DNA of 64,000 nucleotides, from assembly GCA_964035545.1 (NCBI GenBank), contig OZ037772.1:12217818-12281817 (forward strand). Direction: 5' to 3'. Positions within the stretch are counted from its first letter, which is position 1. Each line of letters begins with the position of its first letter. The notes under the pieces are model-generated. The model did no database searches. It was not told the origin of the DNA and worked only from the letters and a program-made list of their open reading frames with translations. Below are positions 10,781 to 25,700 of this stretch, piece after piece. Origin of the DNA: Bugula neritina. Lineage: Eukaryota > Bryozoa > Gymnolaemata > Cheilostomatida > Bugulidae. A program made the translations under genes and the position numbers.

Positions 10781-12337
10781 GATGGTTTGTGAACTTCCGT
10801 ATCTGGTCATCCGCTAGTAGGCGCTCAATCGACACAAATTGAAAATGCATCTGATAAAAACGAAGCATGAGGGGATGAAATGTTTACTATAGTAACTACA
10901 GAGAGTTGACAACCCTCACAAACAAGCCAATTTCTGAGAGTGAGTTTGCAAATGCAGTCTGATTGAAAGCAACTAGTTATCGGCAATCAGATACAGATAC
11001 AGATATCAGATACAGACGCTATAAGACACCTATGAAATCTCAATCTCTACTGTATTCTGAAAATAAATGAGCTCCTAAATCACGCAACATAATATCAATA
11101 AGAATTCATTTCAGTTTCCTTAGACCTCATTGCACCATTCCTAGTCCTACTCTATTATTTTATAACCATAACACATAAATAATAATTATAATCGTTTTTA
11201 CTCAGCAATAGTATTACTATAGTAGTAATACTGACTGTAAGTCCAAGAGCGATAGTAAAACTAAATCAGTAAATGTAATGCTTTTACTAGTACTAGTGTT
11301 ACTAATACTAATAGTAATGGTAATAACAATTCTAGTAGTACTAATGTCTAATCCTTACGTTACACTTACTCTTCTTACTCTCAGTAATAATTATAATATA
11401 ATATTAATTATAAATATTAAGGCTAAGTCTAATAGTAATAGTAATAGTAATAGTAAAACTAAATCAAAATGTAATACTAATAGTTATAGTAGTTTGAGTT
11501 TAACTAATAACGATAATATTAATAATCAATACAATAACTATAAGTATAAGTTCAGTATGAGTATAAGCTATAGATAATAGTCTACAAGTATTAATATAAT
11601 TATATATAACATTAACATCAACTTTCACTTTAAATTTTTACTTTTAGTTTAACTTTAAAGTGAAAGTTAATGTTAATGTTATATATAATTATATTAATAC
11701 TTGTAGTTGTAGACTATAGCTTATACTGAACTTATACAGTACTTATTGTATTGATTATTATTATCATTATGATTATCATCAAATTATTTTTATGATACTT
11801 TAAGTTTAACTCTAACTTCAACTTGTACTGTAGTTTAAGTACCAACTCTGAGTAGTTTAAGTTATACTTGTAGTTAAAGTTGTACTAATATAGTAAATGT
11901 AATACTGGTATCTGATAATCATTATCACTTGTCATTGTGATTGTCATAGATATAACTTCATGACCGAGTTTGAATTAATAAAATAAGTTGAGAAATAATT
12001 TTGAAGTTCATTTACTTAGGTCAGCCCTAGCCCATGTTCAAAAAATATAAGTAGTAATAAGAGTAGTAGAGAAAGTAGTAATAAGTGACAATAGTAGAAG
12101 TTACAGTAATTAGTATTACGTATGCAGTCATACTAGATATATTGTACTAATAGTCACAGTAGTCCAATAGTAGTAATAGTAGGAGTAATAGGTAGTCTGT
12201 TGCTGTGTAGTCAGTGTTGCTCAATCAAGCCGATTTACTAACTTCGATGTAGATGGATATAACTTGGCGGCTGTGAAAGATGTGAGATACAGATTCATAT
12301 TTATCCAACCTTAGCTCGACACCTGTCTTCCAGCATC
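10781..12337. other. divergent intergenic region between gene A and MEGF8
   Basis: The start codons of the minus-strand VAV gene (10780) and plus-strand MEGF8 (12338) face away from each other across about 1.56 kb, so both promoters should lie here. No TATA or initiator element is convincing. The region holds runs of AATAGTAAT-type low-complexity DNA and a long fold-back (11520-11762). A 99-codon open frame at 11278-11577 is built from simple ASN/SER codon repeats and was not accepted as a gene. Confidence 0.6.
11520..11762. repeat. long imperfect inverted repeat (about 115-bp arms)
   Basis: The left arm (about 11520-11635) and right arm (about 11647-11762) are reverse complements with a few indels. 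The shared inner block includes AGTATTAATATAATTATATA and CATTAAC. The outer block includes AATAATCAATACAATAA. The loop is only about 11 nt. Transcripts of this region would fold into a long hairpin. It lies midway between two divergent gene starts. No protein is encoded. Confidence 0.85.
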
Positions 12338-13751
12338 ATGAAGTGTCTTATGACATTAGAGCAGGTAAAGTATCATTCAATAATTTATGTATTTTCGGAA
12401 TGCTTGAAATAACTCGCGGATATACAGCTTTACAGTTTATATACGCTTACAGTTGTCTAACATCAAATCGGTCAACCTGGATAGTGATAAACTATTATTT
12501 TAGGGCATCGTATTGCATATCCTCTTCTCTCAAATTTCATTCATCCTCGGGGACTGCCCTCAGAGGAAACTACTGACTGACGAAGTAGGAGAGATCAGCA
12601 TGACCTATCAGGATTATCCCATAAACAGTTACTGCCAGTGGCTTATTCAGAGTGAGTATGCGTTTGAGTACAACTATGCAAGTTGTAAATAGCAGTGACT
12701 GTTTTTCATCATATTTAAAGTTTTTAAAAAGTTAGTACGAGTTAGAAATTATGTGTTTTTTGCATTATTTTATCAATTCAAAAGAGAAATTACTGTGTTG
12801 AATCAGGTTTTAGATGCTTTCTAAACCTTTAGAACCTTTTCTCTCAAACTTAAATTTATATCATATATTATTGTTATTAGGATTCTGGTACGAATTATTT
12901 GTCCCTTACTGTAAAACTTGCCATGTTGAATTTTTGTTAAATATCTGTTTTGAAACATATTATGTACTGCCCAATTATTCTACTCAAACCGCTAGTTTTA
13001 TTTGAGACTGTTTTAACCTTAATACAACTTATTCTTATTTTTCTATTTTCTAGGTGATGGAAGCAAATATATAAATATTCAATTTGATAAGTTTCTCACT
13101 GAGTGTGACTATGACTATCTCTACATCTATGAAGGAGACTCATTTTCCAGCGTGCTCATTGGTTCATACAGTGGCGGTACAATACCGGACTCCATCAGTG
13201 TGAAATCTAGCGCAGTATGTATCCATCTAGCTCAGTATGTTTAAATTATGCCTAGTTCATCTACATTCAGTTTCAGACTGAAGTTCTAACTTTGAAACCA
13301 GGGCAGTGATTAAGCTCTGTGTAGCAGCAGCTAAGAATAGCTTGCAATGAAAATCAGTTATAATTATTATTAGTTTTATAACATCACGGACCTCAGAGCC
13401 GATTGAAACTGTCATCAGCAAGTGATGAGAAATCTCAAATTAATTCAAGATGCGTTTGCACAGAGTTAATAATAAAACACAATCACTTGAGCCCCTCAAA
13501 TAGTCTGTAAATGGTAGATAAAAGCTAAGATATATATAGATATTTCACTAAGTGTCCGAGATTCTGTAACACAAAGTGGTTGTTCATTGTGCTGACATAA
13601 CCTACAGGTTCTGCTGCCAACTTCCCCGTTACTGACCAATAAAATCAACTCTTATGCTTGCAGGTGCTTGTCCACTTCTACTCTGATCTCAATTACAAAC
13701 CACCTATCGGAAACTTTAGACTTCTCTATTCTATGACAGACTGCAAATTTG
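12338..13751 (+). CDS. megf8: MEGF8 exons 1-4: signal peptide and CUB1
   Basis: Exons are 12338-12364, 12504-12651, 13054-13214 and 13664-13751. Residues 1-26 form a hydrophobic leader ([14 protein letters not shown]). Mature sequence starts near GDCPQ, as in human MEGF8 (GDCKG). CUB1 follows (about 27-141), with CQWLIQ, the calcium-site-like [13 protein letters not shown] (human CTYDYLFVYDGDS) and [11 protein letters not shown] (human MLLHLFSDANY). The ATG at 12338 was chosen because it gives the leader and a donor (GTAAAG) in the right phase. A 5' UTR exon further upstream cannot be excluded. Confidence 0.88.
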
Positions 13752-16700
13752 GTGAGTGACTTTTTACAGATCATAGCTTATGCGGTTAGCTGTTTGTAAT
13801 ATTTTATCTAGAAAATAATTTAAACAATGGGGACTTTAGCTGAATACATTTGCCTGTCATTTTATTTAATTTAATTTTATTTTATTTTAGTTTATTTAAT
13901 GATATAACTAACGTACTAAACATGTGACACTTTCAACTTGTGAATAACATGGAAAATCTTCTTACATGTAAAGTAAAACTTGCTGTAGAACTGAGCTATG
14001 GTGTATTTTTAGATGCAGTGCCTATCGTAAATAAGTTGCTTGTTTTGTTTGTGTTTAAGTTGTTATCTGTTATCTAATCATTGTGATCTGTTGAGTTTAT
14101 TAAAGCCAGTGTCAAATTGTAACTTGACACTGGCTTTCATTCCATTTATACTTTTAATATTTTGTTAAACATCGTAGGCATCCAGGTTATTTTGATAAAA
14201 TAAATTACTGTTAATTAAAGATCATACTTTTTTAGTTGCATTCACAAAATATATACAAAAAATCTCAATTCGATATACCAGAAAAAATGAATTAAAATAT
14301 ATGTGTTAATAGCACTGATATTGACGTGACCGTGGCACATGAAAAATCTGAAAAAAGAGTTGTCTTCTATTTTTCTATATTGATATATAGAGCTTGCCGT
14401 GAAAATAAAGATTTTTTTAAAAAAATATTGTGACCCTCTGGTAACTTCCTGAATTTAGAAAATCAGCTCATATATTTCTTTTTATGTGGACAACAGCTCA
14501 CTTTTTTTTAAATTTATTTTGAAGCTCTTTTCGTAAAAAATAATCAAAAGTAAAAAATCCAAAATTTTTACAAATTGGTTCGGGGCTTGAAGTGAAAGGC
14601 ATTTGGACGAAGATGTCAAGGTCACCATTAAGAAATTTATTTTATCACAATTCACAATACTGCACGGAAAGTTAATGAAGTGAGCTGAAAATTAGGTTGC
14701 TAGCATATTGATATACATTATATTGATTGTTGCAGTATTATTTTTTAAATTTGTTTTGTTATCAGTTATGTTTAACTTCTTCATAGAGCTGCTGTTAGAC
14801 TAAGAGTAAGACATAATATTAGCAACAAAGATAATATTAAATTAAAATCATTATTAATAATAATTTCACGGTGAAGTATGAGTATCACTATCACTATGAG
14901 TATGAGTATCAGTATTGTATAAATTAATTATGAGTATTAGTATCACTATGACATTAACTCAATCAGTGATTGACTATTACTATGAATATGACTATGCATA
15001 ACTCAATGAGAATATCAATATGAATATGGCTTCTAATTCTTGTAACTTTTGACTATGGCGATGCTGATAGTGATAGTGAAAGTGATAATCACTACCAGCC
15101 CAAGTCTCATACTCATAGTGATACTATTACTATTGTCTTTTAGTATTAATAATTAGTATTACTATTAGTACAACTACTAGTATTACTCATAGTTCTGATA
15201 ATGATGCAGATGATAGTTTTAAAAGTTCTACTTCTACTTTTATAGTAAGCTAGATTGTATATGTTGAACTCTACTCATTTTTTACTACTAATGCTAATAC
15301 TAATAGTAATATTAATAATAATTATATTTGTTATAATGATAGTAATACTAATAGTAATAATAACTATTTCAATATGATAATTTATGTTTTACAACAGCAT
15401 TATCGCTTATCAATTACATTGGTTCATAATATGCTTATTTTAATTTTGCTTTGTGTGTTTTGTCATGTTGTAAATTTAAGCTCATATGGTTATTTAATGA
15501 ACTAGAGAACTAGCCAAATGTTATGTAACGATTGCAATAATTTACTATAAACTCAGTGAAATTTAAAACCTAATTGATATTACTATGACAATGATTGTAC
15601 AGAGGTAGCTAAAATATACATTAAATTACCAATAATTTTAACTCGCCAATACACTATGAGTAAAACAATCAAATGCAATGATAGAAAATGAATTAGTCAT
15701 AGCAGCCCGTTGCTTGAGGAACATTGAGCTACAGGTCTAAAATGATTTAGTTTTGTGATCCCTTATATAACAAAATAATTTTTTTTAAACTGGTTTGATA
15801 CTTTTATTATAAACACGCTTATCAAAGTAACATGTTTTTGATGTATATTCTATTAAAAAATCAATCACACCAGGTTTTCAATTTGTATGTTGTGCAAAGA
15901 TTATTATGGTGACAAGTTACTAAATTATATGGTTCAGCTTTGTAAAGTAAAGCTGATAAAATAAATACAATTATGTGATTGTTTTACTGCTATATATTAA
16001 ATTTAAATGAGTTGAATAATATCCTAGTGCAGTGAATTAGATATTTTTTTAGTTTTGGTACACTTGTTTGTTAGAGGCTAACATTCCACCAATAGAAGAA
16101 TGGTGCAAGTAGAAGAAATTTCAGGCGCAGAAAGCTAAGGAGCAGTCAGAATGCTGCCAGAGTTGTGAAGAGGCACTTGAAAAAGCTGAATTTCAATAAT
16201 GACATGAAATTCGTAACAGATCACCCTGGTGTAATTGAACTGACATGGCCAGCAGAGTTCTCGAAGTCACGTACAACAGCTATTTACATCATCATGGTTA
16301 GCTTAAATTTAATTCCTATATCAGTCTCTAATATATAGTTTGATATCTGCTGTAAATTCGCTTAAGGAGCATACACATAACCAAAACTGAGTTACACTAT
16401 AGTATTTGTTCTTGAATATATTTACCAAGATAAGTAGATTTGCTAATTCATTAACAGTAAAATTATAATGATACAACAATTTTTCTTTTAGATGATTCAA
16501 TCAATAACGCAAGACACTACAACATGGTTTTGCAGTTATAGAGTATTAATTTTCTGGCTCTTTCCAAATCTTCATAGAAGGCAAAGAAAACCACTGTCAG
16601 CTTGCCTTTATAACTGAGTGCACGCGTCTTCCACCTACAGATGATGATAAAGAATTTGCTGGTGTGGAACTTTCTAATTTTGTTTACAATGAAGATAGAT

Positions 16701-19700
16701 TATAGGACATTATTCTTTATGTAAAGATTGTCAAGTTTTGTTATAATTAAGAACAGTTTTAGTTTCAATAAATCAGTTCAACATTATGGACATCATTGCA
16801 CAAACATTTTAATCTTTACTATCTACAAAGGTATCTGATGACTACTTGAAAATACAAAACTATGCTCCAGATACACAATGAACTGACCAGCAAAGTTAAA
16901 ATGAGTTGGAGATGTAGAACATAATATCTTGTTCAAGGCTTTTCCCTGCTGTTGGAACCTTCTACTTCAGAACACTGAATTGAACAAACATATGTAGATA
17001 TATGAAACTTTGCAAACAATAATAATGTGAAATTAGTTGCTAAGTATCACATTGCTAATAAATACAGCATTGTGTAATGTTTTATTTAATTTTTTAATTT
17101 TACTATATTATAACTAATAAATTGCAGACACATTATGTCAGACCAGTTTCCATTTAAATAGAATAGTGTAGGCTATCAAATTTGTAGAAGTAAAAAACCG
17201 CATTCTTATTGAGTAAAATACTTGCCTTTTTTCATGATGCCTCTACTGCTACAAAGAGAAGTTTTTATCAATACAGCTCCATCAATCTGTATCCTGATGA
17301 AGCTAGTAGTTTAGGAACATTTGTGGCGGGGAGTGTAGGCTGAGCTGCAGTATAGGAAGAACCCCAACATATGTAATCTATTCAGCACATTATATGTATA
17401 TTTATTCAAAAAAGAGTTTAGAAAATGCTTTATGAAGCATGAACAAAGTAAAAATTAATGCTGGTGAAAGTAATATTATTACACCCATTAGAATTACTAG
17501 CAGCTATAGCATTAAAATTATGTATTTTCATAAAAATTTGTCTAATTTATGCTACAAAGTTATTACTGCCAAAGGTTACAAAATTTACCAGTCACATTCA
17601 TGCAGCTGGCAGAGAATAACTAACTTTCACATGCAATAAATACAATTAGTAGCTCAATCTAAAACTAATGCGCTATTAAATGTTAGGAGTATAAGTTATA
17701 GTTATTCTAAGGAATAATTGCAAAAAAAGTTACTTAGAGGATTTTAACTCTTATTATAATGTAATTATCTTCCAGGATATATTACAACATCACTACTTGG
17801 ATGCATACAATGTCATATTTATATTGGCATCGACATAATTTTCAATAATTTCCAATCTATTAACTTGAGCCTTATGATTGTGATTATTTTATAAATAAGG
17901 CGATGATTAGGCACTGTTGGTATTTTGGTTCAATTTAGTAATAGCTGTAACAGGGAGAGTTGTATATATATAATGGATATATCAAAATTCCAATGGGTAT
18001 AGTACTCTAACACAACATTGATACTAATAATTGTAGTCACTTACTCTTAGAGTTAGTGAATAATGATACAGCCATAACAATCTGAATATCAATCAGCATT
18101 AGAGATAGACTGACTGCTTTATAATATTATAGTTATTATGTCAAATTGAATTTATTCACTATAACTATAAAAATTATGATTATAATTATAAATTAAAATA
18201 ATTTAAATATTATATAATATATTGATAATTATTGGAATCATAATTATATTTATTGTTATGATCATTATGATTATAATTATTTAATATTATCTTTATGTTT
18301 GTATTTAAAGTTGTTCCTTAAATGTAAAGTTGTTTAAGTTTTACAAATTTATTATAATTATATTACTGTATAAGTATTGCTATTAGTATTAGTATAATTA
18401 AATTATTATAATTTATATTTTATTATTTATATTTATTTTACTTTTTATTTTAAGACCAGCAGTTCAAATTAATACTTGTTTCGTTTGCTTTATACTATAA
18501 CTTACAAGTATAACTATTAACATAATATTACATTTGCCATTACTATAAATATAAATATTTATATAGCTATGACTATCAGTATCACTTATAACTAATACTA
18601 TAAGTATTACTATTAGTATTAGTATTACTATTACTATTAGTTTCGAAACTGATCCTGCTCCGTAACATACTGATACGGTCATATGATTATCATTATGATT
18701 AATAATATTAATAGTATTAATAAATATAACCATTAAATATTATTAATAATACTAACAGTCATAGACAATAGTCAATAAACATAGTCATAGTCATAATGAT
18801 ACTCACACTGATACTCATATTGATACTGTGATACTCATACTGATACTGATAGTCATTCACTGATTCACTTTCAGTTACAAATTTTAAACTTGGTGTTCAA
18901 GGAGACAAATAGTACTACTAACCTATAATCCATCACAAAACCGTTGAAAATCATCATTTACTACATATTTAAGAGTAATTTTCTGGTAGTGTGGTCGACA
19001 TGATAATTGAAATTAAAATAGTGAAGATCATTATATTTTTGTGATTTACAGCAAGTTACAAACTAGCGAAATGGAATAGTCGATTTGAAAACAGTCAAAT
19101 TAGTTATCTTTCTTGCTGTTGCGTAGCTAACGTTAGTTATTAGTAGCCGCCCGAAGAGTAACATTCATGTGATTTGAGCTATGAATGACGAGAATCTGAG
19201 ACAAACCCGCCTTTAATAACTTTACGCGGTATAAACTCACGCTACAATAGGGCTATTTTGCCATCCCCACGTCAGAATGGGACACGGAGGGCAAGCTCGC
19301 GGGCAAGTCTGGGCAAGTCTAAGACACCTAATATGACCACTTTTACTTGCATTTTTGCAGTGTTTTCGTATAAGAAATTGGATGAAATGCTGATAAAACA
19401 GTTGAAAAGCATGCAAACTTTTGCTCAAATGTAATAAATAACCTGGATGCTTACGGCCTTTAAGTTGATTTATCCAACACACTGTTAGATTTATCAGTGT
19501 GATTAGCAGATGCGTAAGACTAAATTTTAGCATCAAATTTTGAAACAGAAAATTAAATTTTGTTGAAACTTCTTGGCACAGAAGCAGAATATTTTCCAGG
19601 GTATGTCAGAAGAATTCATAGCTGAAGAAGCTTTATTCTGGTTGGCTAAGGTTTTGTTTCAAGTTTTTTGACAGTTTGGAAAATTAACGCAATGAGAAAG

Positions 19701-22700
19701 TAGAAGTTGTCTGATTATGTAGACTGCACGTCAAGTTTTACCCTGGTGTATTTTAAACTGCCCAATCTGTTCAAGTGGGCGGTGCCTATGCTCATCCAAT
19801 CAGTACACGGGACTTGACTGTATGACAGAGCAGTGTGTCTCAGATTCGGATTGTAGTGACCACGGGGAGTGTGTGCGGGATGTGTTTGATGGTGTGTACT
19901 CTGAACTGTAATACATTACTATAATATAATAGTATGATATATTACTATAATATAATAGTATGATATATTACTATAATATAATAGTATGATATACTACTAT
20001 AATATATTATAGTATATAACTATAATATTACTATGGTATGTGACTATGGTATGTGGTTATAATATAATTGTTATATAATTATAATATATATACGAGTAAG
20101 CCTACATATTTATATATTTTTACTGTAATGTAGTATACAACCATCATATGTATAATTTTACTCATTATATCACCTCACTGATATGTAACTGTCTTGTAGC
20201 TATGGTATTTTAGTGTAAAACTAAGACAATTTCTATGGATATAATCATAAAACGATGTAAAACTTGATAGCTACATTATATAACACTTGTTTGCGTGGTT
20301 CTTATTATAGTTATACTCATCTTTATATTACCACATCATGTCATCATATTTACCATGTCAATGAGAACAACATCTGTAATGTTGAAAAGCTGAAAGTATG
20401 TTTCACTATGCTACAGGAAACCGGTATTGCTCATGTCACCAGAACTATATCGGGAGGAAATGTGACGTGCTCATCAACTCCACGATAAACGGTGCGGGTG
20501 ACTGGAGAGAACTAGCGCCCTCTGGTGTCGGGTTTGAGAGTCGTACAGGTCACAGCGCCGTGTATGACGAGGGAACTCGCTGTATCTGGGTGTTTGGAGG
20601 GTTCAGTCTAACCACAGTCACTAATCAGCTGAGAAAGTTCAACCTGACTACCAACAGATGGGAACTGTAAGTTCCTCTCACAGAGAGGCACCTGCCATTA
20701 AAATTAAAATACACTGTTTTTTATTCTTATTAAAATTTAACATTCTTAGATCTTGTTTTTACAATTATATGAAAAAACTTTATAGCAAGGTAGAAGGATT
20801 TTTCTATTTAGAAAAATTTAACGTTCGGCGTGTGCTATTTCAATATTATTCTTACTTGTAGAGAAGTTGCTGGCGCCGCTGATTGGCCAGGTGCAACCTA
20901 CAACCATAAAGCTGTAGCTGTAGATGGCTGCATGTATATCAGTGGTGGAAGGAATACTACTCATCTACTCTCACACTTCTGGAGGTAACAAAGCTAACTC
21001 TGACTATTTTAGGAGAACTTTTACATTTTTATATAATAGTGTATCCTTTGTTCATTTTTTTATAAATTTTAAATAAATCACCATTATTTTTATCTTTTAG
21101 TTTGTTTTTGTACAAATGTACAGTTTAACTATATCTTGTTTTATTGTTATAAGATGGCTTTATTTGATATGCTTACATAAACTAAGTATTTTAATTAATT
21201 TATGTTGTTTACTCTATCAACTAAAGTAGATTTTATTTTCATAAATGTTCTACCAACTGTCTGAAGATTTTCAAGTTGAAGCAAAGGTAAAAAACTTTTC
21301 CGTGAAAACATGGTAAATGTTTCCCAACTGTAGGTACTGTTTTGGGCCAAGAACCTGGTCCAGACTGTCAGACCTGCCCGAAGCACTTGCTCATCACACC
21401 ATGACACTTGTGGACAGGTTACTCTACATAGTGGGTGGTCTCACCTCTCACCAGACACTGTCCAACTCTATACTGAAGTTTGACACTGACACTTCTGGTA
21501 GGTAGTTGTCAGGTTATCTAGCATTTCTCAGACCTTAAACCTGTGGTTTACTGAATAACATAGATAATACGTGTGCTCACAGGAAATTATGTATCAAATG
21601 TATCATATAAAACTCTTTTGGTGAAGCTTTTACAATCTCTGTTTTTAGGTGAATTGTAGAAATGCACCAAACTGCGTTAGTTAGTTTGAAACCTTAGTGG
21701 AGGCAGTAGGTTTTTTAAGGCCGAGATATTTTCAGTTCCTCCTACAACTTCTTGGATTTATCATTATTGATCATATCAGTGTTTTGTGATATTGAACTTA
21801 TATTAGTGACATGATGGAGTTCCATATTAGTGGTGTTATATTGACCTCTTACAGGTGGCCAGTGGGAAGAAGTCGTTGTTAGAGGTGGAAAAAGGTTAGA
21901 CGTCAATGCAGCTGGTCACTCAACTATATATCATGCTGATACTCGCTCACTCTTTGTGTTTGGAGGCCACAAGGAGCAGATCACCAGATTCTCTCAACTC
22001 AAGTAAGTCATGTTTAGTTTGTTTCATAATTTGATATCTAGCTTTTAATTTATTTTATTTTCTATTCAATGTTGTAGTAACTATTCTTTTCCCTATAATT
22101 GTAGTTTATTGTAGTTTATTATTTGGTTTTATTAGTTTTGTTTATTGTCGTTGATTAAACTTTATTTCACCATAATACTCTTTATTATATAATATTTTAT
22201 TTTTTTTCTAAATCACCAAATGAATAACATACAGTATCATACTATAACATACTATATAATATATACTGTATAACACACTATATAATATATCCTGTATAAC
22301 ACACTATATAATATACACTGTATAACTCGCAGCTCTGACATCTACACCTTCCACGTTGACAAGCAGCACTGGTCCCGCCTCTCCTACTCCACCAGCCTAG
22401 CCTCAGCTCCACCCTCCATGGCCTTCCACACGGCTCACATCATGGGGGGCTACATGGTGGTCTACGGCGGACAGCTGAAGAGACTAGGAACTGAGTCTTG
22501 CATCAGTAAACAGCTCTACGCCTACCACCTCGTCTGTAACAGATGGGTCAGTCTGAGTGACATGTATGACGCTCTGCAGCTCACAGGTACGGCTCTTCCT
22601 ATTGGCTAGCAGTCACTATCAAACTATCTTATTGGCTACAAGTTCATAGCTACACTATATCAGAGTTTAGTATGATCTTATATGTGTGTTTGATTTATTT

Positions 22701-25700
22701 ATTTATTTATTTATTTATTGCATATCACAGACATGAAAACAAGTTGCGAAATTCAGTGTAAATACTGGCTATAATAAGTAGGCGTTAACAAAAATTGGAA
22801 AAAATCAAAACTCTGTTGGATAGTTTAAAATAAAAGATCATTCAAAGTATTTACAAGGTGTTATTTATCAAATTAAGTGTGATCTTAGACTGTGGTCATG
22901 ATATTTTAGACTCAGGACCAGCTGACGATAAGGGAAGACACTCGCACGCTTCTCTAGTAATAAATGAAAATATCCTAGTCATCATTGGCGGTTACCGTGG
23001 CAACGTCCTTGGAGACATCCACTCTTATAAAGTCCTTCCTTCCATAGCTCGAAACTCGGTAGGTTTTTACCATCCGGTAGAAGTATTTATCCAATATATA
23101 TGCTAATTATTAACTGATGGTGGAAATACTTCTTGTTTGTAGAAACTCCAATTTGATTTTCAATATATGCTAATTATTAACTCAATTTGCTTGCGTTTAT
23201 TGAGCATTGATCATACAGTTTTCACTTAACCATCACTGCATTTCCAAGCTTTTGCATCATGTGAATGGATTTTTCATTTGATGTTTGGAAACAATCGCAT
23301 CGAACGATGTCACAACCATAAGTTCATCCGTATGAGCGTCCATTCCCACAATGCAAAGTAACGTAAACGTAGTGATAGTATAGAGGAAAGTCTGGAGATG
23401 ATGTTGTTGTAGGCTGACGCTGACCTAGGGACGGATTATTGTGACAACTACGTGATAGCAGAGGGCTGTGTAACTGACCCCGAGTGCATCTGGTGCCCCT
23501 CCCCTCCCATCTCAGGCTGTGCTTCCAGAACTAAGGCTCATCTCTGTACTGACCCCATACAGTATGACTGCCCAGGCTTATGTGCTGGTAATTCTATCAG
23601 CTCACAACTTATAACTCAAAGAACTTTATATTCTAACTCAAAGTTTGTGGTTGAACTACTTGAAGTTTTTGTAAATTGTGAATAGAAGAACTTCGCATTT
23701 AATCTTTTCTTTTATCTTTCTACTATTGTTGTTTGTGAAGATGTTTGGCTACATTTAATTAGAGTGTTTAACACTTACTGATTCTAACCCCAAAGTAATG
23801 ATAGTAATCTATTCTGCAATAGATGAAGACAATCCATTCACTTGATGCTTATTGTTTTCATGTGTCAGGGAGTTGTCTTTTCAGTATAGACATGAAAATA
23901 ATTCAGTAAGTCTCAAGCTTTCTAATGAGTTACTTTTTATTTCTGTTTACCTGTTTCTCACTTCTGTTGACCTGTATCTCACTACTAGTTCTCCTGTATC
24001 TCACTACTAGTTCACCTGTATCTCACCTATGTTTACCTGTATCTCAGCTCTCACCGACTGCCAGTCCTGCGTCGTACAGAGTCATAACGTCACGTCACCG
24101 ACGTACCCGCTCCTCCGCCAGCCTGAGCCGTGTGCCTGGTGTATCCACGAGAGAACCTGCCAGCCTCTGTCAAGCATGACTGGCTCGTGTCAGCAACCAC
24201 CTGCAGAGCCTGTCGGATGGTGGATGGGCGGAGTTACAGAGGCACACAACCAATCAGCGTGCGTCAGTGTTGACAACTGGCCGGCTGGTTTCAGATACGC
24301 TGTATACCGGACTCCCGTAGACTACAGCCTAGCTGATAAGGTATGAGTCATTATGGAGTTGCCCTCTCTTTAGTATACTCACAATCCTGATTGTATATGT
24401 GTTTACAGTTTTTCCTAAATTAATGAAAGGTAATTTACATGCACTAAATGCTATAAATTGCCTTCAGGTAATTGTGAAGCAAACACTGCATCTTCAAGCT
24501 TCCTTTTATTCAAATGAATTTTTCATTCGATGTTTGGAAACAGTTGCATCAAATGAAATCACAACCATAAGTTTATCCATACGAACACTCATTTGCACAA
24601 TGCTAAGGCACCTAAGCATCTAAGGCAGCTAAGCACAGAGTATGTTAAAGATGCTCTGTTACCATCTTCATGTCATCTTCTGTATCATATACACTGCGTT
24701 TCCATGACTGCGCATAATGCGAATGAATGCTTGTATGGATTATTTGTGGTTTGTGGTTTGCATTACCTTATAGTTGCGGTTTCATCCGATGTAACTGTTT
24801 CCATTAGCCGAATGAAAAAATCCATTCGCATAATGCGATAATGGAAACGCAGTGATTGAGTAAATACATATCTCGCCCTCAGAGTAAATACATGTCTCAC
24901 CCTCAGAGTAGTAAATACATGTCTCACCCTCATCAGGTGGAGTAGTTGTGACTCTAACCTATTACTATATCTGTGTTGTAGGTGTCTCATAATGACACTG
25001 TATTGGTCACATGGGATAAGCTTAGCCCTGGTTCTTCACCTACACGTAATGAGGCTAACTTCTACATCCACCCTAATGATGTGAATGAAGGTGGAGATTC
25101 AGTGGAACTGGAGTTGTGGTCTCAGTATGCTGACACCAACGTCACGTTGATAGAGGGAAATCAGGAGGTATAGTATAGTATATAGTATAGTATAGTGTAT
25201 AGTATATAGTATATAGTATAGTATGTAGTATAGTATATAATATAGTATAGCCTAAGTATCCTGTATTTTCAGATCTTGATAAGAGAGCTCCGACCATAAA
25301 TTATAACATAGTGTAGTATATAGCATAGTATAGTATAGTATATAATATAGTACAGTATATAGTATAGTGCATAGTATAGTGCATAGTATAGTCTAAGTAT
25401 ATAGTATATAGTATAGTGCATAGTATAGTATATAGTATAGTATATGGTATAGTATATAGTATAGTATAGTATATAGTATAGTATGTAGTATAGTATAGTA
25501 TAGTATGTAGTATATAGTATAGTATATAGTATAGTATATAGTATAGTATGTAGTATAGTATAGTATAGTATGTAGTATATAGTATAGTATATAGTATAGT
25601 ATATAGTATAGTATATAGTATAGTATGTAGTATAGTATATAGTATAGTATAGTATATAGTATATTATAGTATATAGTATAGTGTAGAGTAGTGTAGTATG

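Larger units (their letters stand above)
13752..19735 (+). other. MEGF8 intron 4 (about 6 kb)
   Basis: This is the longest intron of the gene and very AT-rich. It contains extended runs of TATTAGTATTAC-like low-complexity DNA (about 14800-15400 and 17990-18860) and a perfect 14-bp hairpin at 14102-14137. Two stretches near 16096-16338 and 16550-16708 read like degenerate coding sequence (separate entry). No other gene was recognised on either strand. Confidence 0.7.
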
